Assembly: GCA_018883715.1 (NCBI GenBank)
Contig: JAHLFP010000017.1
Location: 1 to 45,685 of the forward strand
From: Candidatus Allofournierella pullistercoris
GTDB taxonomy: Bacteria > Bacillota > Clostridia > Oscillospirales > Ruminococcaceae
Length of the DNA: 45,685 bases
Direction: 5' to 3'
Shown: piece after piece, positions 31,576 to 40,108 of the stretch
Layout: each line of letters opens with the position of its first letter
Position numbering within the stretch: the stretch's first letter is position 1
Program-made: the position numbers and the translations under genes
The notes under the pieces: model-generated
Database searches by the model: none
Seen by the model: the letters and a program-made list of their open reading frames with translations, nothing else
Told to the model about the DNA's origin: nothing

Positions 31576-33408
31576 ATGTGTGGAATAGTTGGTTTTACCG
31601 GAAGCCCCGCAAATCGGGAGCAGGTTTTGAAAGAAATGATGGATGCCATTGCCCATCGTGGCCCGGACGGAGAGGGAAGTTATTTCGGCTCTTCGGTGGC
31701 ACTGGGCCATCGGCGGTTGTCTCTTCTGGACCTGTCCAGCGGCGGCCAGCCCATGTTCAATGAAGATAACACCATTGTGGTTATTTTTAATGGCGAGATT
31801 TATAATTTCCAAGAACTGCGCAGTGAACTGGTGGAGCTGGGACATAGATTCAGCACCGACCACTCGGATACCGAAGTGTTGCTTCATGGTTACGAAGCAT
31901 GGGGACAGCAGATGCTGGAGCGTCTGCGGGGCATGTTTGCCTTTGCTATCTGGGACAGTGGCAAAGAGGTTTTGTTCTGCGCCCGTGACCACTTTGGCAT
32001 TAAACCTTTTTACTACTATATCACTGCTGACCAGCAGCTGATGTTTGGCAGTGAAATCAAAAGTTTTTTGCACCATCCGGATTTTGTTAAAAAGCTGAAT
32101 CACACCCAGCTGGAGCTGTACATGACTTATCAGTACTCCCCCGGCGAGGAGACCTTCTTTGAAGGGGTGAAAAAGCTGATGCCCGGACACTGCCTGTGGT
32201 TTGAGAAGGGCAACCTGGAAATCAAACGGTATTTCTGCCCCCGCTTTGAGCCCAGCGCAAAAGGGGATTTGTCCCAGTGGGTGGACAAGGTGGAAGAAGC
32301 CATGAAGGAAAGTGTGGAGGCGCACAAAATCAGCGACGTGGAAGTTGGTTCTTTCCTGTCCTCTGGTGTGGATTCCAGCTATATGGCCTATCTTGCCCAT
32401 GTGGATAAAACCTTTACCGTGGGATTTGCGGACAAGCAATACGATGAAACGGACTATGCCCGTGAGTTCAGCAAGTTTTTGAAGACCAAAAACTATGCCT
32501 ATCAGATTGAACCCGACGAATACTGGGAAAATCTGCCCAAGATTCAATACCATATGGACGAGCCCTTGGCGGATGCGGCCAGTGCGGCACTGTTTTTTGT
32601 GAACCGTGAGGCTTCCAAGCAGGTAAAGGCTTGTTTGTCCGGCGAAGGTGCGGATGAATTTTTCGGCGGCTATAACATTTACAAAGAGCCTGTTACCGCT
32701 ACCTGGTACGACAAAATCCCCCTGCCCCTGCGCCGGGCAGTGGGTGCTGTGGCAGGGTTGCTGCCTCCTGTGCCCGGTGTGAACTTCCTGGTGCGCCGTA
32801 GCAAACCGCTGGAGGAGCGTTACATCGGCAACACCAACCTGATGGGAGAGAACCAGAAGAAAAAACTGCTGAAACATTACACCGGCAAGGTACTGCCCAC
32901 CGATTTGTCCAAGGGTTATTTTGAAGCCACCAAGGGACAGGACCCGGTGGTGCAGATGCAGTATACCGATTTGAACCTGTGGCTGGTGGGAGATATCCTG
33001 CTGAAAGCGGATAAGATGAGCATGGCCAACAGTTTGGAGCTTCGAGTGCCTTTCCTGGATCGAAAAGTCTTTGAGGTGGCATGTCATATTCCCGCCGCAT
33101 ACAAGGCCAATGCCGCCAACACCAAGATTGCACTGCGTGGTGCGGCAATTCGAAGCATTCCGCAAAAAACCGCGGATAAAAAGAAGTTGGGCTTCCCGGT
33201 TCCGGTTCGTGCGTGGCTACGGGATGAAAAATATGCTCAGGTGGTGCGCAAGGCCTTTGACAGCCCGGCGGCAGAGGAGTTTTTCAACACCAAGGAGCTT
33301 CACAAGATGCTTTCCCAGCATATCAGTGGCAAGCGGGACAACTGGCGGCAGATTTGGTGCGTGTTTATGTTCCTGACCTGGTACGAGGAATATTTTGTAA
33401 AGCGGTAA
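31576..33408 (+). CDS. asnB: Asparagine-synthase-type amidotransferase
   Basis: This 610-aa protein pairs an N-terminal glutaminase with an ATP-pyrophosphatase synthase domain. Cys2 (MCGIVGF) is the glutaminase nucleophile, with AHRGPDGEG and RLSLLDLSSGGQP behind it. LSSGVDSS (261-268) is the ATP loop. The family usually makes asparagine from aspartate and glutamine. Its place among cell-wall genes, one gene before murE, fits instead the group that amidates meso-diaminopimelate in lipid precursors (B. subtilis AsnB, Corynebacterium LtsA, L. plantarum AsnB1). That role is inferred from context; either is possible. The ribosome binding site is GGGAAGGA. Confidence 0.9.
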   Translation: MCGIVGFTGSPANREQVLKEMMDAIAHRGPDGEGSYFGSSVALGHRRLSLLDLSSGGQPMFNEDNTIVVIFNGEIYNFQELRSELVELGHRFSTDHSDTEVLLHGYEAWGQQMLERLRGMFAFAIWDSGKEVLFCARDHFGIKPFYYYITADQQLMFGSEIKSFLHHPDFVKKLNHTQLELYMTYQYSPGEETFFEGVKKLMPGHCLWFEKGNLEIKRYFCPRFEPSAKGDLSQWVDKVEEAMKESVEAHKISDVEVGSFLSSGVDSSYMAYLAHVDKTFTVGFADKQYDETDYAREFSKFLKTKNYAYQIEPDEYWENLPKIQYHMDEPLADAASAALFFVNREASKQVKACLSGEGADEFFGGYNIYKEPVTATWYDKIPLPLRRAVGAVAGLLPPVPGVNFLVRRSKPLEERYIGNTNLMGENQKKKLLKHYTGKVLPTDLSKGYFEATKGQDPVVQMQYTDLNLWLVGDILLKADKMSMANSLELRVPFLDRKVFEVACHIPAAYKANAANTKIALRGAAIRSIPQKTADKKKLGFPVPVRAWLRDEKYAQVVRKAFDSPAAEEFFNTKELHKMLSQHISGKRDNWRQIWCVFMFLTWYEEYFVKR

Positions 33409-33416
33409 GCGTGTAA

Positions 33417-33448
33417 AAAGGGGTGGCACATTTGACCGCCCCTTTGCA
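33417..33448 (+). terminator. Weak terminator after asnB
   Basis: AAAGGGGTGG (33417-33426) pairs with CCGCCCCTTT (33436-33445) with one T-G wobble. Only three Ts follow, so it may be leaky into murE. Confidence 0.5.
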
Positions 33449-33499
33449 TACATCCAAAGAAAGAGTTTGTAACTTTCAGAATAGGAGGGAGCAAAAACC

Positions 33500-34981
33500 A
33501 TGAAACTGGAACAACTGTTGCAGGGTGTACCCTACGAGCTGGTACAGGGCAGTCTGGATACCCAGGTTGCGGACATTGCCTATGATTCCCGCAAGGTTTG
33601 CAAGGGCGGTGCATTTGTTTGCATCCGGGGCACCAACCGGGACAGCCATGATTTTGCCTGGGATGCGGTGGAGCATGCGGGGGCCAGCGTGCTGATTATC
33701 CAGCATAAGCTGGAAAAAATGCCTGCTGGGGCCACTGTGGTAAAGGTGCCTTCCAGCCGGCAGGCACTGGCACTCATGTCCTGCAACTATTTTGACCATC
33801 CAGCAAAAAAACTCACCACCATTGGGGTGACAGGAACTAAGGGAAAGACCACCACCTCCCACATGATTCAAAGTATCCTGCTGGCGGCAGGGCGCAAATG
33901 CGGCATCATTGGTACAAACGGTGTGTCCTATCCGGGGTTTCAAAAGAGCTTGGTTAATACCACACCGGAAAGCTATGAACTTCAAAAGTTGTTTACCCAG
34001 ATGGTGGAAGATGGCTGTGACAGCGTGGTGATGGAGGTCTCCAGCCAGGGTGTCATGATGGAACGTGTCACCGGAGTGCACTTTGACCTTGGTGTTTTCA
34101 CCAACCTGTATCCCGACCACATTGGCGGCCCCGGCGAGCATGCCAGCTTTGAAGAGTACCGTTCCTGGAAAGGGGAGCTGTTCCGCCGCTGTGACCTTGG
34201 CATTGTGAACCGGGATGATAAAAACTGCGATGCATTGCTGGAAGGACATACCTGCAAACTGGTGGGCTATGGCATGAACCAGCCCTGTGAGTACCAGGCC
34301 AGCGACCTGGCACTTCTGCGTAGTGCCAACTTCTTGGGTATCCGGTATCAGCTTTCCGGTCTGCACTCCATGGAAGTGCAGGTGAATATGCCCGGCAGCT
34401 TTAGTGTGTACAACAGCATGGCGGCGGCGGCCGTGGGCTTTGCCTTGAATCTGCCCCAGGAAGCCATTCTGGAAGGCCTGCGCACCGTGCGGGTAAAGGG
34501 ACGTGTGGAACTGGTGGATGTGAGCAGTGAATACACCGTCCTGATTGACTTTGCCCACAACGAAGCCGCCACCGAGAACCTGCTCAGCACCCTGCGGGCC
34601 TATAACCCGAACCGTCTGGTGGTGCTGTTTGGCTGTGGCGGAGAGCGCAGTCGTCTGCGTCGCTATGGTATGGGCGAGGTGGCAAGCCAGAAGGCGGATT
34701 TCCTGATTTTGACCGAGGACAACAACCGGATGGAGCCGATTCAGAGCATTCTTGCGGATATTAAAGAAGGCATTGCACAGGGCAACCCCAATGTTCCCTT
34801 TGTGGAGATTGAGGACCGACTGGATGCCATTCACTACGCACTGGATCACGCCCAGCCGGGGGATATTATCGCCATCATTGGCAAAGGCCACGAGGCATAC
34901 CGGGATAAAAATGGCGAGAAAACTCCCTTTCACGAGCGGGAGCTGATTTTGGAGTACGCCAAGGAGAAAGGGCTTCACTAA
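33500..34981 (+). CDS. murE: MurE-type UDP-MurNAc-tripeptide ligase
   Basis: MurE adds the third stem-peptide residue to UDP-MurNAc-L-Ala-D-Glu. The 493-aa protein has DIAYDSRKVCKGGAFVCIRG, the P-loop GTKGKTTTS from residue 112, TTPESYELQKLF, EVSSQGVMMERV and FTNLYPDHIG, and the C-terminal FGCGGERSRLRRYGMGEV. The substrate-selecting motif is D407-N-N-R410. Meso-DAP enzymes have DNPR and lysine enzymes vary at the fourth position; Arg is kept here but Pro is replaced by Asn. Meso-DAP is therefore the likelier substrate. It is separated from murF by about 7.4 kb. Confidence 0.92.
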   Translation: MKLEQLLQGVPYELVQGSLDTQVADIAYDSRKVCKGGAFVCIRGTNRDSHDFAWDAVEHAGASVLIIQHKLEKMPAGATVVKVPSSRQALALMSCNYFDHPAKKLTTIGVTGTKGKTTTSHMIQSILLAAGRKCGIIGTNGVSYPGFQKSLVNTTPESYELQKLFTQMVEDGCDSVVMEVSSQGVMMERVTGVHFDLGVFTNLYPDHIGGPGEHASFEEYRSWKGELFRRCDLGIVNRDDKNCDALLEGHTCKLVGYGMNQPCEYQASDLALLRSANFLGIRYQLSGLHSMEVQVNMPGSFSVYNSMAAAAVGFALNLPQEAILEGLRTVRVKGRVELVDVSSEYTVLIDFAHNEAATENLLSTLRAYNPNRLVVLFGCGGERSRLRRYGMGEVASQKADFLILTEDNNRMEPIQSILADIKEGIAQGNPNVPFVEIEDRLDAIHYALDHAQPGDIIAIIGKGHEAYRDKNGEKTPFHERELILEYAKEKGLH

Positions 34982-35042
34982 AAAAGCCTTGCTGTACCCC
35001 GTAAAATAAAAGCGGTTTTGGAATCCAAAACCAGTACATAAA

Positions 35043-35088
35043 ATTCCCCTTTTGTTTCATACAGATTAGAAACGAAAGGGGGATTTTT
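35043..35088 (+). terminator. Terminator hairpin enclosing the ribosome binding site of the next gene
   Basis: A 16-bp stem (35043-35058 with 35069-35084, two or three G-T pairs) has a 10-nt loop and TTTTT after it. Its 3' arm contains GAAAGGGGGA, which is the ribosome binding site for the ATG at 35091. The same structure can both end murE transcripts and hide the start of the second PBP gene. Confidence 0.82.
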
Positions 35089-35090
35089 CT

Positions 35091-37325
35091 ATGCGTGAAC
35101 AACCAAGCGCCGCCTTGCACCGGGGGATGAAGTGGAAAACCCGGGGCTTGGCGGTGTTTTTTTCCACCGTATGCCTGGGGGGATTGATTTTCCGTCTTTG
35201 GACCTTGCAGGTAACGGACTATGAATTTTATGCCCAAAAAGCGGCGGACCAGCAGTTGCGGGACACCGTGATAGCCGCACCACGAGGCGATATTTTGGAT
35301 GCCAATGGAAAACCCCTTGCCGTGTCCGCCAGTTGCTGGACGGTGCGTGCTCTTCCCCGTGAGATGGCGGATGAGCACGTGCAGGAGGCAAGCCGGGTTC
35401 TGGCGGAAATTTTGGAGCTGGAAGAACAGGACGTGCTGGAAAAACTGTCCGACCGGAAAAGCAATGACAAACTACTGCGCCGACGGGTAAACCGGGAGAT
35501 GGCAGATGCAGTGCAGACCGCCTGTGCAGAACATGGCTGGCAGGGGATTTTACTGATTCAGGATACAAAACGCTGGTATCCGGAGGGGGATTTTGGCGCA
35601 AGTTTTTTAGGGTTTACCAACGTGGATAACCAAGGGGTATCCGGGCTGGAGCTGGAGTATAACAGCCAGCTCACTGGGCAGGATGGATTGGTGCTCAGCG
35701 CAAAGAATGCCTGGGGGTACACCATGCCCACAGATTACGACACCCATTTTGCCCCGGTGAAAGGCAATGACCTGCACCTGACCATTAATGTGAATGTACA
35801 GCATTATCTGGAAACAGCCCTGTCCTATGCGGTGCAGGAGCACAATGTAACCGCCCGTGGTGTGGGGATTGTGATGGAGGTGGACACGGGCCGAATTCTG
35901 GCAATCTCCACAAAGCCGGATTATGACCCCAACGAACCACGGGTGATTTCAGATAGCCAGACACGGCAGGAGCTGGAACAGCTTTCCGGCGAGGAAAAAT
36001 CCCAGGCGCTTCAGCTGGCGCAACAGCTCCAGTGGCGCAACAAGGCGGTAAGCGATTTGTACGAACCGGGGTCGGTTTTTAAGCTGATTACGGCAGCGGC
36101 GGCACTGGATGCAGGGGTGGTGAGCCAAAACAGCGTGTTCCACTGCGGCAAGTCCTACTCGGTGTCCGGCATTGCCTTTCACTGCGCAAATCACAAAAAG
36201 CACGGATCCCAAACCCTGACCAATGCACTGGAAAACAGCTGCAACCAAAGTTTTATCCAGATTGGGCAGTTGCTGGGTAAGGAAGCTTATGCGGATTATT
36301 TTGCGGCCTTTGGGCTTCGGGTTGCCACCGGAATCGACCTGCCTGCCGAGCCAAAGAAAAGCGAATTTTACACCGCAGACCGGATGGGCCCGGTGGAACT
36401 GGCAAGCTGTTCCTTTGGGCAGTCCAACAAGATTACCCCCATTCAGATGATTACCGCAGTCAGTGCGGTGGTGAATGGGGGCAGATTGATGCAACCCTAT
36501 CTTGTGGAGAAAATCACCGACCCGGAGGGGGATGTGATTATGACCACCCAGCCCCAGGTGAAAGACCAGGTCATCAGTGAGGAAACCAGTGCCGTAATGC
36601 GTCAGATGATGGAGAGCGTGGTGAACAACGGCGGTGGAAAAAATGCCTATGTGGCAGGGTATCGGGTGGGCGGCAAGTCCGGAACCAGCCAGAAGCTGGA
36701 CTCGGAGGATGAAAGCGCCCGGATTGCCAGTTTTGTGGGTGTGGCTCCCATGGATGACCCGAAGATTGCGGTTTTGATTGTGCTGGATGAACCCCACCAC
36801 CTGAACAATGGCGGTGGTGCTTTGGCGGCACCAGTGGTGGCCCAGGTGCTGGAACAGACGCTGGAATATTACGGGGAAGAGCGGCAGTACACCGAGGAGG
36901 AACAGGAAAATCGGCTGGCAACCCTGCCAGGTGTGGAGCAGGCAGAACCGGAACAAGCCCAAAAGGACTTGATGGAAGCTGGGTTTGCCACAAAAATTGT
37001 GGGCGATGGAGCCCAGGTGCTGGGACAGTACCCGGCGGCAGGACAGTCGTTACCTCGTGGTTCCACCGTGGTGCTGTACACCGAAGAAGGCTGGGATACC
37101 CTTGCAACGGTGGTTCCGGCGGTGACGGGGCAGACCCTGGAACAGGCACAGCAGACCCTGTTGCGGGCGGGGCTGAACCTGCGGGTAACAGGCCCGTATG
37201 AGGATACCGCCGTGGTGCTCTCCCAGGGGCTGACGGCAGGAGAGCAGGTGCAACAGGGCACGGTGGTTTCCCTTTCTGTTGGGTTTTTGGAGTTGCCGGA
37301 GGACGGGGACTCTCTGGACGATTAA
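35091..37325 (+). CDS. Class B penicillin-binding protein with PASTA domains, second copy
   Basis: This 744-aa paralogue of the PBP at 22268 has a membrane helix near residues 18-38 and a dimerisation domain (IAAPRGDILDANG). The transpeptidase has S328-V-F-K331, S383-C-N385 and K529-SGT, followed by two PASTA-like repeats (residues 620-665 and 668-735). SpoVD-type and divisome PBPs share this layout. It is followed by its own SEDS gene, so the pair may serve elongation, a developmental wall or a specialised septum. The start ATG lies 3 bases after a terminator T-run, and its ribosome binding site is in the hairpin. Confidence 0.92.
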   Translation: MREQPSAALHRGMKWKTRGLAVFFSTVCLGGLIFRLWTLQVTDYEFYAQKAADQQLRDTVIAAPRGDILDANGKPLAVSASCWTVRALPREMADEHVQEASRVLAEILELEEQDVLEKLSDRKSNDKLLRRRVNREMADAVQTACAEHGWQGILLIQDTKRWYPEGDFGASFLGFTNVDNQGVSGLELEYNSQLTGQDGLVLSAKNAWGYTMPTDYDTHFAPVKGNDLHLTINVNVQHYLETALSYAVQEHNVTARGVGIVMEVDTGRILAISTKPDYDPNEPRVISDSQTRQELEQLSGEEKSQALQLAQQLQWRNKAVSDLYEPGSVFKLITAAAALDAGVVSQNSVFHCGKSYSVSGIAFHCANHKKHGSQTLTNALENSCNQSFIQIGQLLGKEAYADYFAAFGLRVATGIDLPAEPKKSEFYTADRMGPVELASCSFGQSNKITPIQMITAVSAVVNGGRLMQPYLVEKITDPEGDVIMTTQPQVKDQVISEETSAVMRQMMESVVNNGGGKNAYVAGYRVGGKSGTSQKLDSEDESARIASFVGVAPMDDPKIAVLIVLDEPHHLNNGGGALAAPVVAQVLEQTLEYYGEERQYTEEEQENRLATLPGVEQAEPEQAQKDLMEAGFATKIVGDGAQVLGQYPAAGQSLPRGSTVVLYTEEGWDTLATVVPAVTGQTLEQAQQTLLRAGLNLRVTGPYEDTAVVLSQGLTAGEQVQQGTVVSLSVGFLELPEDGDSLDD

Positions 37326-37370
37326 CTGGTTTTCCTGGGGGCTATACTGCTAGAAAAGGGGGATGATACA

Positions 37371-38546
37371 GTGAAGCACACAGCAAAGCAAAGGGAGCAT
37401 ACGCCGGGGATGCTCCAAAAAATAGGGGGCTGGGCAAAACATCAGCCTCCCATGGATTTACCCTTTTTTATCCTGGTGATTACGCTGGTGGCCTTTGGGC
37501 TTGTCATGCTGTTCAGTGCCAGCTATGCGGTGGCAATGTACCGGAGGAATACACCCTATGCCTACATCCGGCCACAGCTTTTGTTTGCAGTGGTGGGCCT
37601 GATTGCCATGTATTTGGCCAGCCGGGTGGATTATCACATCTATCACAAGCTGGCACTGCCCATGCTGGGGATTTCCATGGTACTGCTGGTGGTGGTACTT
37701 TTCATGCCGGAATACAACGGCTGTAAACGGTGGATTGTACTGCCGGGGCTGGGGACGTTACAGCCCAGCGAGATTGCAAAATTTGCCCTGATTTTGACTT
37801 TTAGCCATATTATCTCGCTCAACCACCAAAAAATGCAGGGATTTTTAGTGGGGGTGATGCCTTTTGCGGTGATTTTGGGGGTTTTAGCGGTTTTGATGTT
37901 GCTGGAACCTCATCTATCCGGAACCATGTTGCTGTTTGGCATTGGCGGGGTGCTGATGTTTGTGGGGGGAACAGGCTTGCGCTGGTTTGCCCTTGCAGGG
38001 GGAGCAGGACTGGGAGCGATTGCGGCGGCAATTATCTTCCTGCCGGATTTGGTGCCCTATGCAACCGACCGGCTTGCCAGCTGGCTTGACCCATTTTCCG
38101 ACCCGCTGGGGGATGGGCACCAGACCATCCAGAGCTTGTATGCCATCGGAAGCGGAGGTGCTACCGGACTGGGACTTGGCAACAGCCGACAAAAGTACCT
38201 GTATGTGCCGGAACCCCAGAACGATTTTATCTTTTCCATCGTCTGCGAAGAACTGGGATTTGTGGGTGCTTGCCTTGTGATTGTGCTGTTTATGCTCCTT
38301 TTGTGGCGGGGCATGAGCCTTGCGTTGCAAGCACCGGACAAATTTGGTGCCCTTCTGGTGGTGGGGTTTGTGGTGCAGGTGGTGATGCAGGCGGTGCTGA
38401 ACATTGCCGTTGTGACCAACACCATCCCCAACACAGGAATAAGCCTTCCGTTTTTTTCCTCCGGCGGTACAAGTCTGATGATGTTGTTGGGGGAGATGGG
38501 GATTGTCCTATCCGTCAGCCGACAGTGTACCCAGCAAAAATACTGA
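37371..38546 (+). CDS. SEDS glycosyltransferase, FtsW/SpoVE type (second copy)
   Basis: This 391-aa SEDS protein lacks the long basic tail of the first copy. LVMLFSASYAVAMYRRNTPYAYI, WLDPFSDPLGDGHQTIQSLYAIGSGG, PEPQNDFIFSIVCEELGF and NTIPNTGISLPFFSSGGTSL mark the family. It is likely the lipid II polymerase partner of the PBP just upstream. It starts with GTG at 37371 after AAAAGGGGGA; no in-frame ATG is suitably placed. The next gene begins about 100 bases later. Confidence 0.93.
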   Translation: MKHTAKQREHTPGMLQKIGGWAKHQPPMDLPFFILVITLVAFGLVMLFSASYAVAMYRRNTPYAYIRPQLLFAVVGLIAMYLASRVDYHIYHKLALPMLGISMVLLVVVLFMPEYNGCKRWIVLPGLGTLQPSEIAKFALILTFSHIISLNHQKMQGFLVGVMPFAVILGVLAVLMLLEPHLSGTMLLFGIGGVLMFVGGTGLRWFALAGGAGLGAIAAAIIFLPDLVPYATDRLASWLDPFSDPLGDGHQTIQSLYAIGSGGATGLGLGNSRQKYLYVPEPQNDFIFSIVCEELGFVGACLVIVLFMLLLWRGMSLALQAPDKFGALLVVGFVVQVVMQAVLNIAVVTNTIPNTGISLPFFSSGGTSLMMLLGEMGIVLSVSRQCTQQKY

Positions 38547-38647
38547 TTTTCCGCCCCAAAGGCAGGGATGCACACGCACAAAAGCCAAGATTCTGGCATA
38601 CATTGGCCTATCCATAGAACAATCATGATTTTGAGGGGGGACCATTT

Positions 38648-39937
38648 GTGGGAGAATGTTGGAAGATTGTGGGTGGCAGGCCGCTGTTTGGGCGGGTTCG
38701 GGTTCCTGCGGCCAAAAATAGTGTGCTACCCTTAATGGCGGCCAGTTTGATGTGCCAGGGGGAAAGCCAGTTTTCCTCTGTACCGGATTTATTGGATGTG
38801 CGTACCAGCATGGAAATTTACCAGACTTTGGGCGGGCAGTGTAGTTATCAGTCCGGACGGCTTCGTTTATCCTTTCGGCAGAAAGAGGGACGAGGATGTA
38901 TGCCAAGGCATCTTGCCGGGGCGATGCGAAGTTCGGTGTTTTACCTGGCTCCTGCCCTGCACCGATTTGGAAGGGTGGAAACGATACAGCCCGGCGGTTG
39001 CAACCTTGGCCCCCGTCCCATTGACATTCACCTGGATGGACTGGTGCAGATGGGGGCGCAGATGGAGTGGCAACAGGATGTGCTGGTGCTCACTGCCCCA
39101 CGAGGGTTGCGGGGGACGGAGTTTGTCCTTCGCCTGCCCAGCGTGGGCGCAACTGAAACCTTGATGATGGCGGCGGCAAAAGCCAAGGGGGAAACCATCC
39201 TGCGGGGTGTGGCCAGAGAGCCTGAAGTGGTGGATTTGGCCCAGTACCTGAACCAATGCGGTGCCAACATTGAGGGAGCGGGTAGCTCGGTGCTGAAAAT
39301 CCGGGGTGTGTCGGAATTGACCGGGTGCAGTTATCAGCCCATCCCTGACCGGATTACCGCCACAACCTTGGCGGCGACCGTTGCCAGTGCAGGTGGCCAT
39401 GTGACGCTGGAGCAATGCCCTGCCTATTTGATGGAGCCAGCACTGAATGTTCTGCAACAGGCAGGGTGTGGCATCAAGGTGCGGGAGGACTGCATTCAGG
39501 TGGAACGTGTGGGCACACTGAAAGGGGTGGGACGGCTCTACACCGGGGTGTATCCCGGATTCCCCACCGATGCCGCCCCGGTGATTGCGGCGGCACTGCT
39601 TACCGCCAAAGGACAAAGTGCCATTGAGGACACCATCTTTGAACAGCGGTTTTCCGCCTGTGCAAGAGAGTTTGCCAAGATGGGGGCCAACGTCCAGTGT
39701 GAGGGCCGGGTCATCCAGATGCAGGGAGTCCCTGAACTGCGGGGGGCAACCATGACCGCCGCAGACCTGCGGGGAGGTGCGGCCCTAGTGGTGGCGGCAC
39801 TGGCCAGCAAGGAGGAAAGTTGCATTGACGGACTGGGACATATTCGTCGTGGATACAAGGATTTGCCCGGTATTTTACAGGCACTTGGGGCGAAAATTCA
39901 GCTGCAACAACTGCCGGATGAGGAAGCCGTAGGCTGA
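38648..39937 (+). CDS. murA: UDP-GlcNAc 1-carboxyvinyltransferase (MurA type)
   Basis: MurA commits UDP-GlcNAc to wall synthesis by adding enolpyruvate from PEP. The 429-aa protein keeps the catalytic Lys in PAAKNSVLPLMA, the PGGCNLGPRPIDIHL loop with catalytic Cys118 (the fosfomycin target), and TDAAPVIAAAL. It is somewhat diverged: the usual N-terminal SGAKNA is PAAKNS. Firmicutes often carry two murA copies, so this may be either one. The start is GTG at 38648 after GAGGGGGG. Confidence 0.9.
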   Translation: MGECWKIVGGRPLFGRVRVPAAKNSVLPLMAASLMCQGESQFSSVPDLLDVRTSMEIYQTLGGQCSYQSGRLRLSFRQKEGRGCMPRHLAGAMRSSVFYLAPALHRFGRVETIQPGGCNLGPRPIDIHLDGLVQMGAQMEWQQDVLVLTAPRGLRGTEFVLRLPSVGATETLMMAAAKAKGETILRGVAREPEVVDLAQYLNQCGANIEGAGSSVLKIRGVSELTGCSYQPIPDRITATTLAATVASAGGHVTLEQCPAYLMEPALNVLQQAGCGIKVREDCIQVERVGTLKGVGRLYTGVYPGFPTDAAPVIAAALLTAKGQSAIEDTIFEQRFSACAREFAKMGANVQCEGRVIQMQGVPELRGATMTAADLRGGAALVVAALASKEESCIDGLGHIRRGYKDLPGILQALGAKIQLQQLPDEEAVG

Positions 39938-40108
39938 TGGAAAAAATTAGTGGATTTTAATAAAAAAATATGAACAATCTGCCGTCTTGCTCTTGAATTT
40001 GAAATAAAAATCTGATACTCTAATTATAGCTGTATTTGTATAGTAGTACACCCATACCTTTATGTTTCATCATACATGGTAAAAAAGTGTTTAGGGGGAA
40101 GTTTTAAA

